Source: Populus alba (taxonomy: Eukaryota; Streptophyta; Magnoliopsida; Malpighiales; Salicaceae). From it: DNA of 64,000 nt. Location: NCBI RefSeq assembly GCF_005239225.2, contig NC_133302.1:19199357-19263356 (forward strand). Direction: 5' to 3'. The notes under the pieces are model-generated. The model was not told the DNA's origin, did no database searches, and saw nothing but the letters and a program-made list of their open reading frames with translations. The position numbers and the translations under genes were made by a program. Positions 37,061 through 49,369 of this stretch are shown here, piece after piece (positions within the stretch are counted from its first letter, which is position 1; each line of letters begins with the position of its first letter).

Positions 37061-39075
37061 CTACCTAAGATTTGGAGTCATATTTGTGCTAAGCACCAAG
37101 CTCATTTCGACGGAATCACGCATGCTCATTTCAGATGACATCTCCATGGCCAAACATTCCTTTAGCTCTCCTAAAATATCACTCATGTCCGGCCTTTGTA
37201 TTGAAGTTGGGGGCACGCAGGACAATGCTATCTCCAGAACTTTCCAAGCACAATTAGTGTTGAATTCACCTTGCAACCTTGGATCGATAATGCTCTGGAT
37301 ATCCCCTCTTTCAATTAGAGGACTCACCCATTGAAGTATGTGAGTGTGGCCCTTACAGCCCTTTATTATAGGTGGTTGACCAGTTATTAGTTCACATAGA
37401 AGAATACCGAAGCTGTAAACATCACTTTTCTTATTTAAGTTTCCTGATGCTCGAAATCTGCATACAGAATATAATGATAATTATGTTAGGAGAACAAACA
37501 CTATGAGAGAAGATTAACATTAAGTTTGAATACGTACTCAGGATCAATGTATCCAGGCGTGCCTGCAGGTACAGTTATGACATGTGTGTCTGCTTCGGTT
37601 GCGAAGGCTTTGGACAGCCCGAAATCAGCAATCTTGGCTTGAAGGTTTTCAGTTAATAAGATGTTGGATGATTTCAAATCTCTATGGACTATTGGCGGCC
37701 TGCAACCATTATGCAGATATTCCAAACCTGCGAGTTTGATAATGCCAGTTAATCCAACAAAGTTTGCAGAACAAAAATGAAGAAAAAATTACTCAGGACT
37801 AGAGTCAAACCATGTGCTGAGTCTACTGCAATTTGCAGCCTTTCCCTCCAATTCAACATATTTGTGTTGTTTTCTACAGCCACAAAAACACACTAATATC
37901 ATAAATTAAACAATAAACTTTGCAATATGATGAATACAAGCGGAATTATGTTTCATTACATATACAAGTTCATCAGTACTAGGTGACTATCAAAATCTTA
38001 ACATAAAAGTTTAAACTATTGGGTGAAGTCCCAAAATATAATTTAAATTATTCTTTAACACTCTCTGAAGTGAAAGTCCTTTAAACTTGAAACTTTCATA
38101 TGCCCATATTATCTTGTGCTTAATTTTTATCGAATAGAATAGGGGTGGTGAGATTTGAACTCATGACCACTTGGTTATGAAGACTCTGATATCATATCAA
38201 AGAAGCATTTCAACCTAAAAGCTTAAACCACTAGATAAAATTCCAAGATATGATTTATATTATACTCTAATAATGATAAATTCGTACAAATCTGAGTGAG
38301 ATTTCTATCTATAAACTAGTTTGTGTCCAAAACAATTTGAAGAATTCTATGTTTATGAGAGTAAATCTATAAATACCTAACAATTGCTCCTTCAAGTTCC
38401 CATTTGCCATGTATTCATAAACAAGTGCCATATTTTCATCCTCATTACAGTAACCAACGAGGGACACCAAGTTTTTATGATGAACAATCATCAATAGTTG
38501 GACCTGCATTTGGAAAGACTACTCTGTCATAGCTGAAAGAAAAATATTTGGTGCTCCTCTCATGTCCTCTACAGGAAAGGAGAAAGCTAACTAATTTGTT
38601 ACCTCTGCTAGAAATTCTTTATAACCTTGCCTTGAGGATTGAGATAACAACTTGACAGCAACTTGGCGGCCATCTTTTAGGTTGCCAAGATATACTTTTC
38701 CAAATCCTCCTTCTCCAATAATGATTTGGAAATTATTGGTAACGTATGTAAATGGTTGATTCTTTGATTTCAGTGACAATTCTTTTCTGGATAAGCCCAC
38801 TGAGGAAGATAATGACACATTTAATCTCCCTGCAAAGGAAAATTTCATTTTTTTTATATATAAAGCGATAAATATTCCAATATTTTAACAGAGATACTAA
38901 AGTATGAAACTATAGATGTCATCATATTTACATGTCAAAACTATGTTATTGCTTAATAATCTCATGCTGAATTGTATTCTCATTTTCTAAGTTGCAGGAA
39001 GGAAATGAGGTATTGGGGGAGGTATCCAGATTACATTTATCATATAATAGGTAATATAAAAGTTGTTGGGTGCAC

Positions 39076-39140
<65 letters not shown>

Positions 39141-42100
39141 AATGAATGAAAAAACTGAAGTGCTTAAATATAAGATAGACTCATAGAGTAATATTCTACA
39201 AGGCTTTTAAGTTAAAGACAGTGTATAATCATCAATGATTTCACAGAAAACACAAAGCATCTTTTAAGCCAAAATTACTCTATGTTATTCTAGGATTTAG
39301 TTAACACCACTCAAAAGAGAGGAAAGAATATATAAAAAGAAGATAAGTGAAAGAGAAGGAATTCACCTCTTTTCAACCTCCAGAGGATAGTTATAATGCT
39401 AACGAGGAGGAGCACCGAAACTGATATGACAGATGCAATAACTGGAACAGGAAAACTTCGCTGCTTCTTTTCACATGTATCCATCTTACATAAATCCAGA
39501 TTTCCATCCAAACTTGCATTAAGTAAAATAGTGTCAGATGTAACTGAGAATTAATGATTATATACCAGTAACAAATAACCCAATCAGAGTGATCATGGTT
39601 AGCTTTAGAAAGTTAGCAAGATCACTGTGAAATATACCAAAGAATTGTACCAGTTACTTAATTCCTTAAACTCATACTAACAGGCAAAGAAAATGGAGTT
39701 GTACAATCTATCTTCCAACTCCTCTTTGTTCCTTAACGTTTAATTTCAATTTATGAAAAAATAAAACAGTGTTCACTTCATATGTAGGAAGAGAAGTTAG
39801 AGAAGAACCAAAGCAGTAGAATGATTGTTTAATTAACATGCAGATAAGTTGTAATTGTTGAAGATGATAACCAAACCTCAGCTGCAACTGTCCACTATTA
39901 GACTTTTCCTTGAGACTATGGGGAACTGCACCTGTGAGTTTGTTCTCGCTCAAATCTCTGCAAATAGGAAAAACAAAGTCACCATTCACCATGGCAATCT
40001 TTGTAAAAACTTCTTATGTGAAATACCAGAGCATGTTAACTTACAAGATAGTAAGATTTGGCAGCTGCGCAAAAGCTTCTGGCACTGTCCCTATCAATTC
40101 GTTGTTTGATAAATCCCTGAAAGAAAATGTGAAAAAAATAACGAACAATCACATTTTGTAAAGAAATAGATGACAAGAGTATGCAATAGTTGGGAAAAAA
40201 TAGAGGTTTTTCCTCCACTGATCTGAAGTATGGATGCCTATTTTTGCAACCTTGGTGGAGTCAGAATCCCAATCGCTGGCTTGTAGGATTTTGTCTAGAA
40301 AAGATGCATATAGGGAGAGAGGTTATGCCTCAAGCTTATAAGATGCATGAGCCCTCCATACACCTCTAGCCAATTTCTATATGGAATATTCATAACATCA
40401 CCTTCAAACTTTCATAAGACAATGTCTTATCATAGGATTGAGGTGCCCTCTAATTTCAAAGGTCTCGAGCCACTAAACAATAGTTCTCTTCAAATAGAAT
40501 GATAAATGTCTGAAGTCGGTAAGAAATTCTAGCAGTGACTATCATTCCAGTGCTAGATATCTAGTAGCCATTGCCAGGGTAGTTTATTAGTATTAAAACA
40601 AACCTGTTACAACTTGGTTATTAACACTTACAAGGATTGGATTGATGTGAGGCTCAAGAGTGAAACATCTATATTCCCTGATAATTGACTTGAACTTAGA
40701 TTCCTGCTCACAGTTAATTGTAAAAGAGTAAGACATTGAGACACTGAATGTCGTATCTAAGTGGATGTTCTTCAAAAATAACTTCAAGAAAATATTCCAA
40801 TAATTATACAAAATTTAAGAGGGAACTCACAGCGAGATGATCCTTGGAGGATTGTCATCGTTGCACTGCAAACCAGACCACGTAGTAAGTGGCAAACATG
40901 GATCTCCTTGCCAGTCAACTCGATCTATTTTGTATGCTTTCTTGATGGCCATGATTGCATCAACTATGATAATTTAGGTTAAAAAGGGTGAGAATTGCAT
41001 AGCTTTAGATTTATATGAGAGAATCGCTATACACTGGGTAAAGGCCTATATATCAAAAAAATCTCGAGCCCGCCTTTTTGTGAATAATTTTTATGATGAA
41101 TCTATATATAAAAAAAACTATCTCAATTAGCCATTAGGCTTTATCATTTATACGGTGGCTATCAAACAATTAACATTTTTATGATTTTATAAGATTCCAA
41201 TTGAATTTCAGACCATAGGCAAATTGGTTTGATTCATAAAGCTCTATAAAGTTCTTGCAAAGATTCTTTCCAATAGACTCAAACATGTTAGGTGGGATCT
41301 TATTAGTGATAATCAAACTGCCTTTGGATGTTAGATTGTTGATGATTTAATGATAGCCAATAAAATGGTTCATGATTTGCAAAGCTCGAAGGGACAAGGT
41401 ATGATCTTCAAAGTGGATTTCCATAAAGCTTTTGATTTTGTATCCTGGAATTACCTTGATGAGATTATGGGATATATGGGTTTAGGGGCTAAATGGAGAA
41501 GTTTAATATATGCATGTCTCTCTACCAGAGAGTTCAAGGTAACATGTGGAATTTATCAAATATCATAACTTTTAATCCGATCATTAAATTACTATCAAAT
41601 TTTTACAGGAGATTACAGGGGTCGTTTTCCTTTGAATTTGTCTCTATGTTGCTATATGGACTGTCCAATCTTTAGATTTCACAAATCTAATCCTAGGACC
41701 CTGGTTTTACTAGTTTTTATGATTTTTCTTATTATTTTGGGATTTCATGCTATTTTTAAATTTAAGGCTTCTTTTCTTTTAGTTGGGGTAAAGTTTCTTG
41801 CCTATTTAAACCTTATAAACCTCCTAAGAAGATAAATTTTATTATTATTATTATTATTATTATTTCCAGAGAATAAACTTGCAATTTGAGGTTCATATTT
41901 GTAGCCCTTTTGCCCATAAATAAATTTTCTGTTTTTTGTTTAGTTGATGTTTTTGGCTTATGTCTACATTACTAAGTTAAGAAAAAACCACAAATTATAA
42001 CTTTTCTTAAACCTACTTTTTTAAATTATAATCACAAAAACTATCACAATACACACTTGGGCTAACAGTGTAGGAAACATCTTTCAAAAAATACAAAGAA

Positions 42101-45100
42101 AGGAAAAGAGAAGGCCAGCCCTCGTTGTACTAGTAAGACAATCACCAAGTAATTTGCCATTAATCAGGCCCTAGCTCGAGGGATCAGAGGGATCAAAACG
42201 TAAAAATCATTCAATCCAGTAGTCTAGCAATTCATTAATGACGATTATTATAGCATTCAACAGAATTGAAATAGAAAACATACCGTCTGTTTGGTTTGTC
42301 GGTGAATCTGGGAGTGGCCATAGTACGAAGATCTCAAAGGCATTTAGGATAGGTGGAAGGTCAGACCGCAACGTTGCATTAATAGAAAACCTAACTTGAC
42401 CTTCTTGAACTTGTGTTATATTTGAACGTATGGTCAATGGCTTCAAGTATTCAAGGGTAAAGGGACCATAGTTTAAGCCATTCAAAGTAATGGTGAATTC
42501 TCGTAATTTGGCTGGTGCAGTCTGCTCGAGTATTTCAGCAAAGTGAAAGTAGACACGAAACTCAGGTGTGAAATTCTCTTTATACGGTGATGTATAGTTG
42601 TAGCTCAATGAATTAAGGCCATTTCGAGGCTGAACCGCCGTTCTCAAGACTTCGACTGGTAGACGGTAGGGATCATCACTGCTCTGGATATCAATATTTG
42701 TTTCGGTGCCAATTGAAACTGAATCGGTGAGGTTGTAAAGCCACCAGATGCGATCGAACACGTCATCTTTGTACCTGAATGCATGTGAGAAACAATAGCA
42801 CAAGTATTAACTAAAGTAGTGATATTATCGTTCTCCAAATTGCCTATTTCTTGATGTTCATTGATTCTAAGCACTATTAAAAAATTATTCACATACGAGA
42901 AGAAAAAACAACAAATAAAGATTTCATGATCAACAATCTATCAACGTAAAGTATATAATTTAAAAATATTTTATGCATCCTTAAGGGGAAAAAACTTGAT
43001 GCCCAAAACTAAAAGTATTTACTTTCAGAATTATTGACTTGGGGGAAGCTTCTGGATAAGGGTTGAGAAAGCTAACTCCAAAATATCATGGTTTAGAAGT
43101 GGAAGAGAAACAAGAAAAACAAAAACAAAACATCTTTCAATGACCACAAATGATAATCATTCTAAAAACCATAACAAAATACAATATCCCTAAGGTATAT
43201 AGCGAAATTATAGATATTTATCCAAAAGATTGTATATTTTACACAAACGTCCTCCTTATATTTAAAAAAAAAATATTACTGTAAAAACGCTCACTAAATT
43301 CTCAAGCTTTTTTAAACGGTACCTATGACGAGAATTTTTATCATAACTGATGCATGATGGTGCACACGATTTAGTTAAAAACGATAATAGGGACAAATCA
43401 CCTGATGATGATGGAGTTTTGGGTTTGATGGCCGCCAAGGTCAGCTTGCACCACTGGACTCAACGATCCATTCATAGTTCTATACGGGGAATCATTCATG
43501 AACCGTAAATCCAATCCATTGATGAAAGGAACTCCGGAACTCGTATTTACGAGACACACATCAATGGTATCAGTTACTGAATAATGAATAATATTGTAAT
43601 ATGTCCACCGCATATTTTTGGCAGCCAGTACTGTTGCCCAATAGTTTACCCCGATATATAGATCAAACTTGTGAGTTTGATTCTCAGAATCGTAATTTCC
43701 ATAGTGGAAGAAAGCTCTGACGTAATAGTTTTGGTTCTTACCCTGTCTAGGTTTCAATGTATAACAATTCCTTTTACCTTCAGGAAAGGTTCTCAGGCTA
43801 TTCACCACATTCCCAAAGTAAGGAATCGTCAAGTAATACTCTGGTGCTACGACCGTATTCTTGCCCGTGCTAATGAAATCTTTGTCGGTTTTGTAAGATA
43901 TTCCAGTATCCCCATCCAGATAATCAGCCTCCGCCCCACAATCAATGCTGATGAAACCTTCAGAATTTTGGTTAGAAGAGAAAACCAAACGATTAGACTG
44001 ATTATCTCCAACATATTGTTATATATTAATTACCATTTTTTTCTTAATAAGCCAAATATTCATTAAACCATGAAGAGGCAAAGCACCAACTTGAATATCA
44101 GGAAAGAAAATAAGAGCAAAGAATTATAGAAAAATGCTGACCAAGAACTTGAAACAGATTGCATGGCTAAACAAGAAGTGCAGAGATCAAGTGAATTTGT
44201 TGCCTAGCTTTGACTCCACTATTTTTCTGTGGCCTTGCTATTGTGTCTTCTGCCTTTATGTCTTTGAGTTATTTCTGGTTTGTTTTGTAGAGGAATGGTT
44301 AGCTTTGAGTTCATTCGGATAGAGTACTTTTGTTTATCTTAGGCTGCGTTTTATCTTATATATGGTTTTTTACCATAGTAAGATATTGTGTAGCTTCTGT
44401 ACTACTCCCGCTAGATTTTAACGTTTAAATAATATACGCATCTTTCAAAAAAAAAAATTGAAACAAAAATTTTATGTAGTGGCAATCGATCCATACATTC
44501 ATGAGTTTAATTATAAGAAATTTTTTTCTTTTTTTGGATGATTCATGGGGAAGCAGGATACTTCTAGGGCATTAAACAATCACTAGCATTTAATTACTAT
44601 TTCAGGAAAAAAAAAATGTTGGAGACAGATAAGATACATTTTCTGGTACTTTATGATTTAAAAATTTAAAAATTCACTTCAAAAGTATTCTAAGAATAAA
44701 TTTATTTTATATTTTTTTCTTTAATTTTTTTTATATTTATCCTTTCTACCACGTTACACATTACCAAGTCAAAATCATGCCAGCTCAAATATTCGCACCA
44801 AGTGGGCTCAACTTGCCTTAAACAACATGGACCCGTCAACTACATAAATTTATTATATAAATTAAGAGTCTCTTCTTCTTCTTCTTCTTTTACATAGATT
44901 GAAGAGTCAAAATCAATCCCGAGCATGCATTATAAATATGTAGTCGTTGGGTCGACAGAAGTTGTCAATAAATAGATTTGACCGCAGCTTAGATGGCAGG
45001 TGAGTATCATAATAGTGTTGTTTTGTTAGGTGCCCCCCACCACGAGTTTATTTATAAAATTACATGTAATAAATCAAGTCTCATGCATAGAGATATGCTT

Positions 45101-46612
45101 TTAGCATTTATCTCTTCTTCTTCTTCTTTTTTGTAACAAATTCAATACATGAAAGTTCATGTTATAAGTCATTAGAGTTTTAATAAATTTAATTTTGAAT
45201 TAAACAAATTCTCGATTTGTTTCCTACTCTAATTCAAAGTTTCAAGTTGTTAACAAAAAACCAACAATTAATGAGCCCTTTGCTTGTATCACACAAATAA
45301 TAGTTAGCATAGGGTTCACACTAAACCACATAGAATCTACGTTTTTAACCAGGCAAGGTGTGGGCAGTTGGCTACAAAATCATAAGAAACTAAGCCAAGA
45401 AATGCTTGTACAAATCAAATTAATAAAGTTGGTGATCTAGCTAGTACTACTAAATTGACTTATAGCTAGGCATAAGTGCTAGTCTTTTGTTTTTTTATAA
45501 TAATTACATATATCTTAATTAAATCTCCAGACTTTTATATCTGTGTTTATAGAAATTTTTCATATAAAAACAGGGTAAGTCTTAGTCTTGTTCAGACAAT
45601 TTTAGTTTGGATAACACTAATGCACAAGCTATTATTAATTTATTTAATTAAATGTATATATAAGATTTCAAATTTACTATTTGGATTTTTTTATATTAAA
45701 AAAATGTGTTGAGAAAGCTTCCATATTATTTTTTTATGATGAAAAAAAAAATCTAACCCACAAAAATCATGGGTCATATAGATAGTTAATACACTCTACT
45801 TCTAGAAATGAATTTGCTTAAAATAGTAATTTAGAGACTATCAAAGAATCATCTCAATCTATTAAGTGAGGTTTCAATATATAATTTATATTATTTTCTA
45901 GCATATCTTCTCAAGTGAAAGCTCTTTGAATTTGAAACTTGCATAGACTCACTTTACTTTGTGTTTAATTTTTATCAAATATATGAGAGATAATGAGATT
46001 CAAACTCGTGACCGCTTTGTCATCAAAACTCTGATACAATGTCAAATAATTAATTCAACCTAAAAACTTAAGCTTTTAAGTGAAATTTCAAGATATGATT
46101 TATATTATTTTCTAAAAAAAACTAGGGTCAACTCTCTCGAAAATGAACTAATAGGCCACTTGGAAGATGATGGTAAAGGATGTATGATAATTCAACTTAA
46201 TAAATTTAATTTTGAATGAAATTCAAATCCATGATATATTTACAGCTCAAATTCAAAGTTTCAGGTAATTAGAAGAAAAAAAATCAACCATGGATACGCG
46301 TTGCATGTATAATACAAATAATTAGTATAGACTTAGAACTTGAGCATTTTTTTTTCATGCAAGGTATGAGTAATTGGCTAGGAGAAACTAAGCGAAAAGC
46401 ATACTTAGCAGAAATCAAATTACAACAATTTGATGAACCAGTATTCTAGTCTTAAAGCTAGCAGAAGTACCTGAGTTGTCTGCAGCAAGCTTTCTTTTTT
46501 TATCCTGCTCAGTATTTTTGGCAGCTAGTTTTGAGTTCTGAAACGTAGCTGAGAGCAAAAGGAGGATAACCCATACTTTTATATAACAAAGCAGTATTTG
46601 CCCACCATCCAT
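37061..46612 (-). CDS. Malectin-like LRR receptor-like serine/threonine kinase, right copy, intact
   Basis: Plasma-membrane receptor kinase of the LRR-I/malectin-like type (SIRK/FRK1/IOS1 relatives). Ligand unknown. Exons: 46612-46471, 44005-43402, 42774-42284, 40963-40831, 40703-40632, 40116-40045, 39957-39877, 39512-39367, 38829-38603, 38503-38377, 37873-37811, 37727-37538, 37457-37061. All junctions are GT..AG and the sum is 2745 nt (914 residues and a stop) with no internal stop seen. Residues about 1-26 are the signal peptide. About 55-410 are malectin-like (start [10 protein letters not shown]). DWQGDPCLP opens the linker. Three LRR exons cover about 457-531, the TM lies at about 547-570, and the kinase runs from about 605: [23 protein letters not shown] near 734, DFG near 755, GTPGYIDPE. 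It is an RD kinase with all key residues. Against the left copy it lacks 15 nt before the kinase (FTYIEIVSITNNF becomes FTYVTNNF). Intron 1 is 2.5 kb. Confidence 0.9.
37988..38272 (-). mobile_element. TRIM retroelement copy 4, in intron 10 of the right receptor gene
   Basis: Same position and structure as 13360-13657. The PBS position reads TGATATCAGAGT on the minus strand, two bases off. Inherited from before the duplication. Confidence 0.75.
39079..39136. repeat. (AT)n microsatellite in intron 8
   Basis: Pure AT run of about 58 bases. The left copy has about 22 bases at the same site. Confidence 0.95.
41205..41575 (+). mobile_element. LINE reverse transcriptase fragment in intron 3
   Basis: The + strand reads [39 protein letters not shown], then [20 protein letters not shown] and CLSTREFKV. 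These are reverse transcriptase motifs of plant L1-type LINEs, including the FxVDFxKAFDxVSW block. Only the fingers/palm start is present and it lacks the YADD region. A much more decayed version is in the left copy (16555-16740). Confidence 0.8.
44157..44457 (+). mobile_element. Poly(A)-tailed retroposon with 8-bp target duplication, unit 2 only
   Basis: 301 bp ending in a run of about 11 A, flanked by TTGAAACA at 44149-44156 and 44458-44465. The left copy reads straight through this point (GAACTTGAAACAAAAAATTT near 19837), giving the empty site. It is probably a 5'-truncated LINE 3' end. The short frame at 44134-44322 is inside it and is not a gene. Confidence 0.8.
44876..45065. other. Segment found at a different place in unit 1
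   Basis: Contains GTTGTCAATAAATAGA and GACCGCAGCTTAGATGG, which in unit 1 lie at about 21285-21330 directly beside the hAT-like element. Here they sit about 1 kb nearer exon 2, inserted between two stretches that are contiguous in unit 1 (near 20240). It carries the related unoccupied hAT site. Confidence 0.6.
45839..46115 (-). mobile_element. TRIM retroelement copy 5, in intron 1 of the right receptor gene
   Basis: Counterpart of 25335-25622. The minus strand reads TTGTATCAGAGT at the PBS position, and the terminal repeats are still recognisable. Confidence 0.7.
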
Positions 46613-47000
46613 CTTAGTCTTGTTCTGGCGATTTTAGTTTGCGTTGTGAGGGAGTTTTTAAAAAAGAAGTTGTTATGAGCTAACAACGCAATTTGAAGAG
46701 TAAAGCAAATGTGGAATCTGAGAATATGAAGCGCAAATTTAAATATTATGAATATTCGTACTGCACAGTTTGTGAGTGATGAGAACGCCAAAAAGTCCTT
46801 GTATGGACGCCTTTACAGAAGCACCGCTGACTCCAAGACTTGTAAAAGTCATTAGTATAATTTATTTATGTTTTGTGATAGGAGAAACAGCATAATGCAT
46901 TTATAAATTGTAAATCTGACTTATTTAGTTTTTTTAATCCCAGCAATTGATATATCAAGTTGAGTTAAAAAAAACATTTATAGATAATGTTTAATGTTAT

Positions 47001-47110
47001 TTTTTTTGGGATCAAATTTATTATGAAAATATTAAGAAATGCGAGAGGTAAACAAACAAAAAACACAGCCAGTCAGGGGATTACCATCAAACAACTAGAA
47101 CCCAGCAAGC
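47001..47110 (-). mobile_element. LINE 3' end with poly(A), right copy
   Basis: Matches 28258-28400. T run at 47001-47008 on the + strand. The frame at 46987-47253 overlaps this remnant and is not a gene. Confidence 0.45.
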
Positions 47111-47259
47111 ACGTCTTACCAAATTTTCCTCGCACCGAACTTATACTGGAAAATTTTCCAGAGCAGCAAGTCTTTTTTTCTGGTCATCTAATGAGGACAG
47201 ATGATTTCTCGACAAAAAAAAAAAACATAATCCCGCGTATGGGCTCCCTTTGACTGTTG

Positions 47260-48480
47260 ACGCGTGCAATGACCGGATCATAAGGAGAAAAAAAATTAAA
47301 AACATTTAGGAATAGGATGATATTCTGTTTGATTTAAGCTATACTGCGGGTCATATTTTTTTTAATAAAAAAATTAAATTTATAGGTTTTTTCTTGTTTG
47401 TTTACATAAAATATTTTAAGTATAAATTGAAAAGATTTTGAAAGTATCTAATTAGATAAATTAAGAGCCATTTATTTAAATAAATAAAAAGTCATAAACG
47501 ATAACTAAAAATAAAATTAGAAAAATTAAAATGCACAAATAAATCAAGATATTTGATCTCGCAATATTTAACTGTTATTTATTATGTTTACGGAATTTGT
47601 TTATTAAAATTAATTTTTTATTCAATGAAATGATAATAGAAATAAATACATACATGAAATTGATTGAATAAAAAAAATTATACAAGACTGCATATATTAT
47701 AAATATTATCTAAAAATAAATTTTTATTTATTTTTAAAAATAATTTTCACCAATATAAAACAAAAAAAAAATCATAAATGAATCAAAACAATGTCTTCAA
47801 AAATTGAATACGTATAAAATAACTTTAAAAAAAACCTCCATAAAAAAAAAAAGCTAAATAAACAAAATAAAAAATCATAGAGGAGAGATATTGATTGAAC
47901 CATAAATTAAAAAATAATTTAAAAAAAGACATGAAAAGAAGGTATCAATTAAAATAAAAATAAAAATCATGATAAAAAAATAAGAAAAAGGAAAAGATAA
48001 TTAAGTTGCCACAAGCACATTTCAAATAAATAAGAAAAAAATGACTCGAGTTATAACTCCAACCGAGTTTAATAAATTGTTTTTATTCTAATTAGATGAT
48101 AAAAAAATAAACAATGATAGTAAACAAACAAACAAAATTAGAAAAAGATCACGATAGCATGGTAAAGAAATATTTGGAAGTACAAAACTATATAAAAATA
48201 ACCAGCTCGATTCAACTCAAGGTGGCGTAATAGACATTTAACTTAAGTAATATGAGATGAATAAACCTAATATAACCAACAAAACTCGTGGCTCATGTCA
48301 TGAAATTGAAATAACTCAATATATAAAAAAAATTAAAGAAAACCACAAAGCCAATTTTGTTTCAAGAAAAAAAGTCAAATTATGAAATAAGAAAAGAAAA
48401 CAAACCCAAGAAAAAATCAACCTACGTTAACTTTTCACGCCCATGATCCGAGTCAATAAATGGGATGCATCATTCATAAA
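47260..48480. other. AT-rich DNA colinear with unit 1, no gene
   Basis: Matches about 28440-29400 with many small length changes. No frame, RNA gene or transposon end recognised. Confidence 0.5.
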
Positions 48481-49369
48481 ATAAAAAAAAATAAAAAAAA
48501 TAAAAAAAAAAACACAAAGCCTAATCCCCAACAAATCAAACGTTGAAGGATGAAATAAAACAATAAGTACATAAAAGGATCTGAAATTAAAAAAAATGTT
48601 AATTAAATGAATAAGGGTGAAAATTGAAATAAAAAATAAATTAAAGGGCAACCAAAACTTTTAGATAAAAAAAAATGAGGATCAAGTTGGAAAAAAATAA
48701 TATACCAAAAATATGGATTGAATGATGAAATTGAAAATCAATAAAACTTTTGCAAAAGGGCAAGGTAAAAAAAATAAAAATAAAAAGAATAAGGACCAAA
48801 TTAATATATATATATATATACACACACACGTAAAACATTTATAAAAATAATATACAAAAAATTAATATTGGAATTGAAAGACTTACAAATTCAAAACAAA
48901 AAAACTTTTATAATATGACCACAAGCAAAAATTAGAAATCAAAATAAGAAGGACCAAAATTGAAATACCAAACATATAGGGGGTCAACCTGTAATTATTG
49001 GGGAAGTTGGTAGAAAAGAAAAATAAAAGGCTCACCAGAGACAAACCGCCTTGCTGCCACCGTCACACATCACTCTAGGAGGAAGAGGACGTGGTGGTGC
49101 TTCTAGAGGGCGCAAGTGCTCCCACACACCAATAGATTTTTAGATTAAAATATTAATTTATCAAGAAAAAAAACCAAATTACTCTCCATGGTCATGGAAT
49201 CAACTATGAAAATGATAAAAATGCCCTTGAATGTGTGGCTTATTTTTTTCATTATTCAAAGGGTAAAGATGTGTTTTTAGTGTATTTCAAATAGAAAAAA
49301 AAAATAAACACCTTATTTATCAACTTTAATTTTTTTTTTACTTTAAAAGTTGTTGCGTGTGTGCGGCGT
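48481..49369. repeat. A-rich repeat DNA at the start of a unit 2-only insertion
   Basis: A-rich DNA with recurring AAGGACCAAA / GAAATTGAAA phrases of the kind found in plant LTRs and leaders, and a GC-richer patch at 49030-49130. Unit 1 lacks 48480-51425 at the matching place. Confidence 0.45.

Noticed and set aside
44134..44322. Small gene of 62 residues
   Set aside because: Starts before and lies mostly within the unit 2-only retroposon; absent from unit 1.
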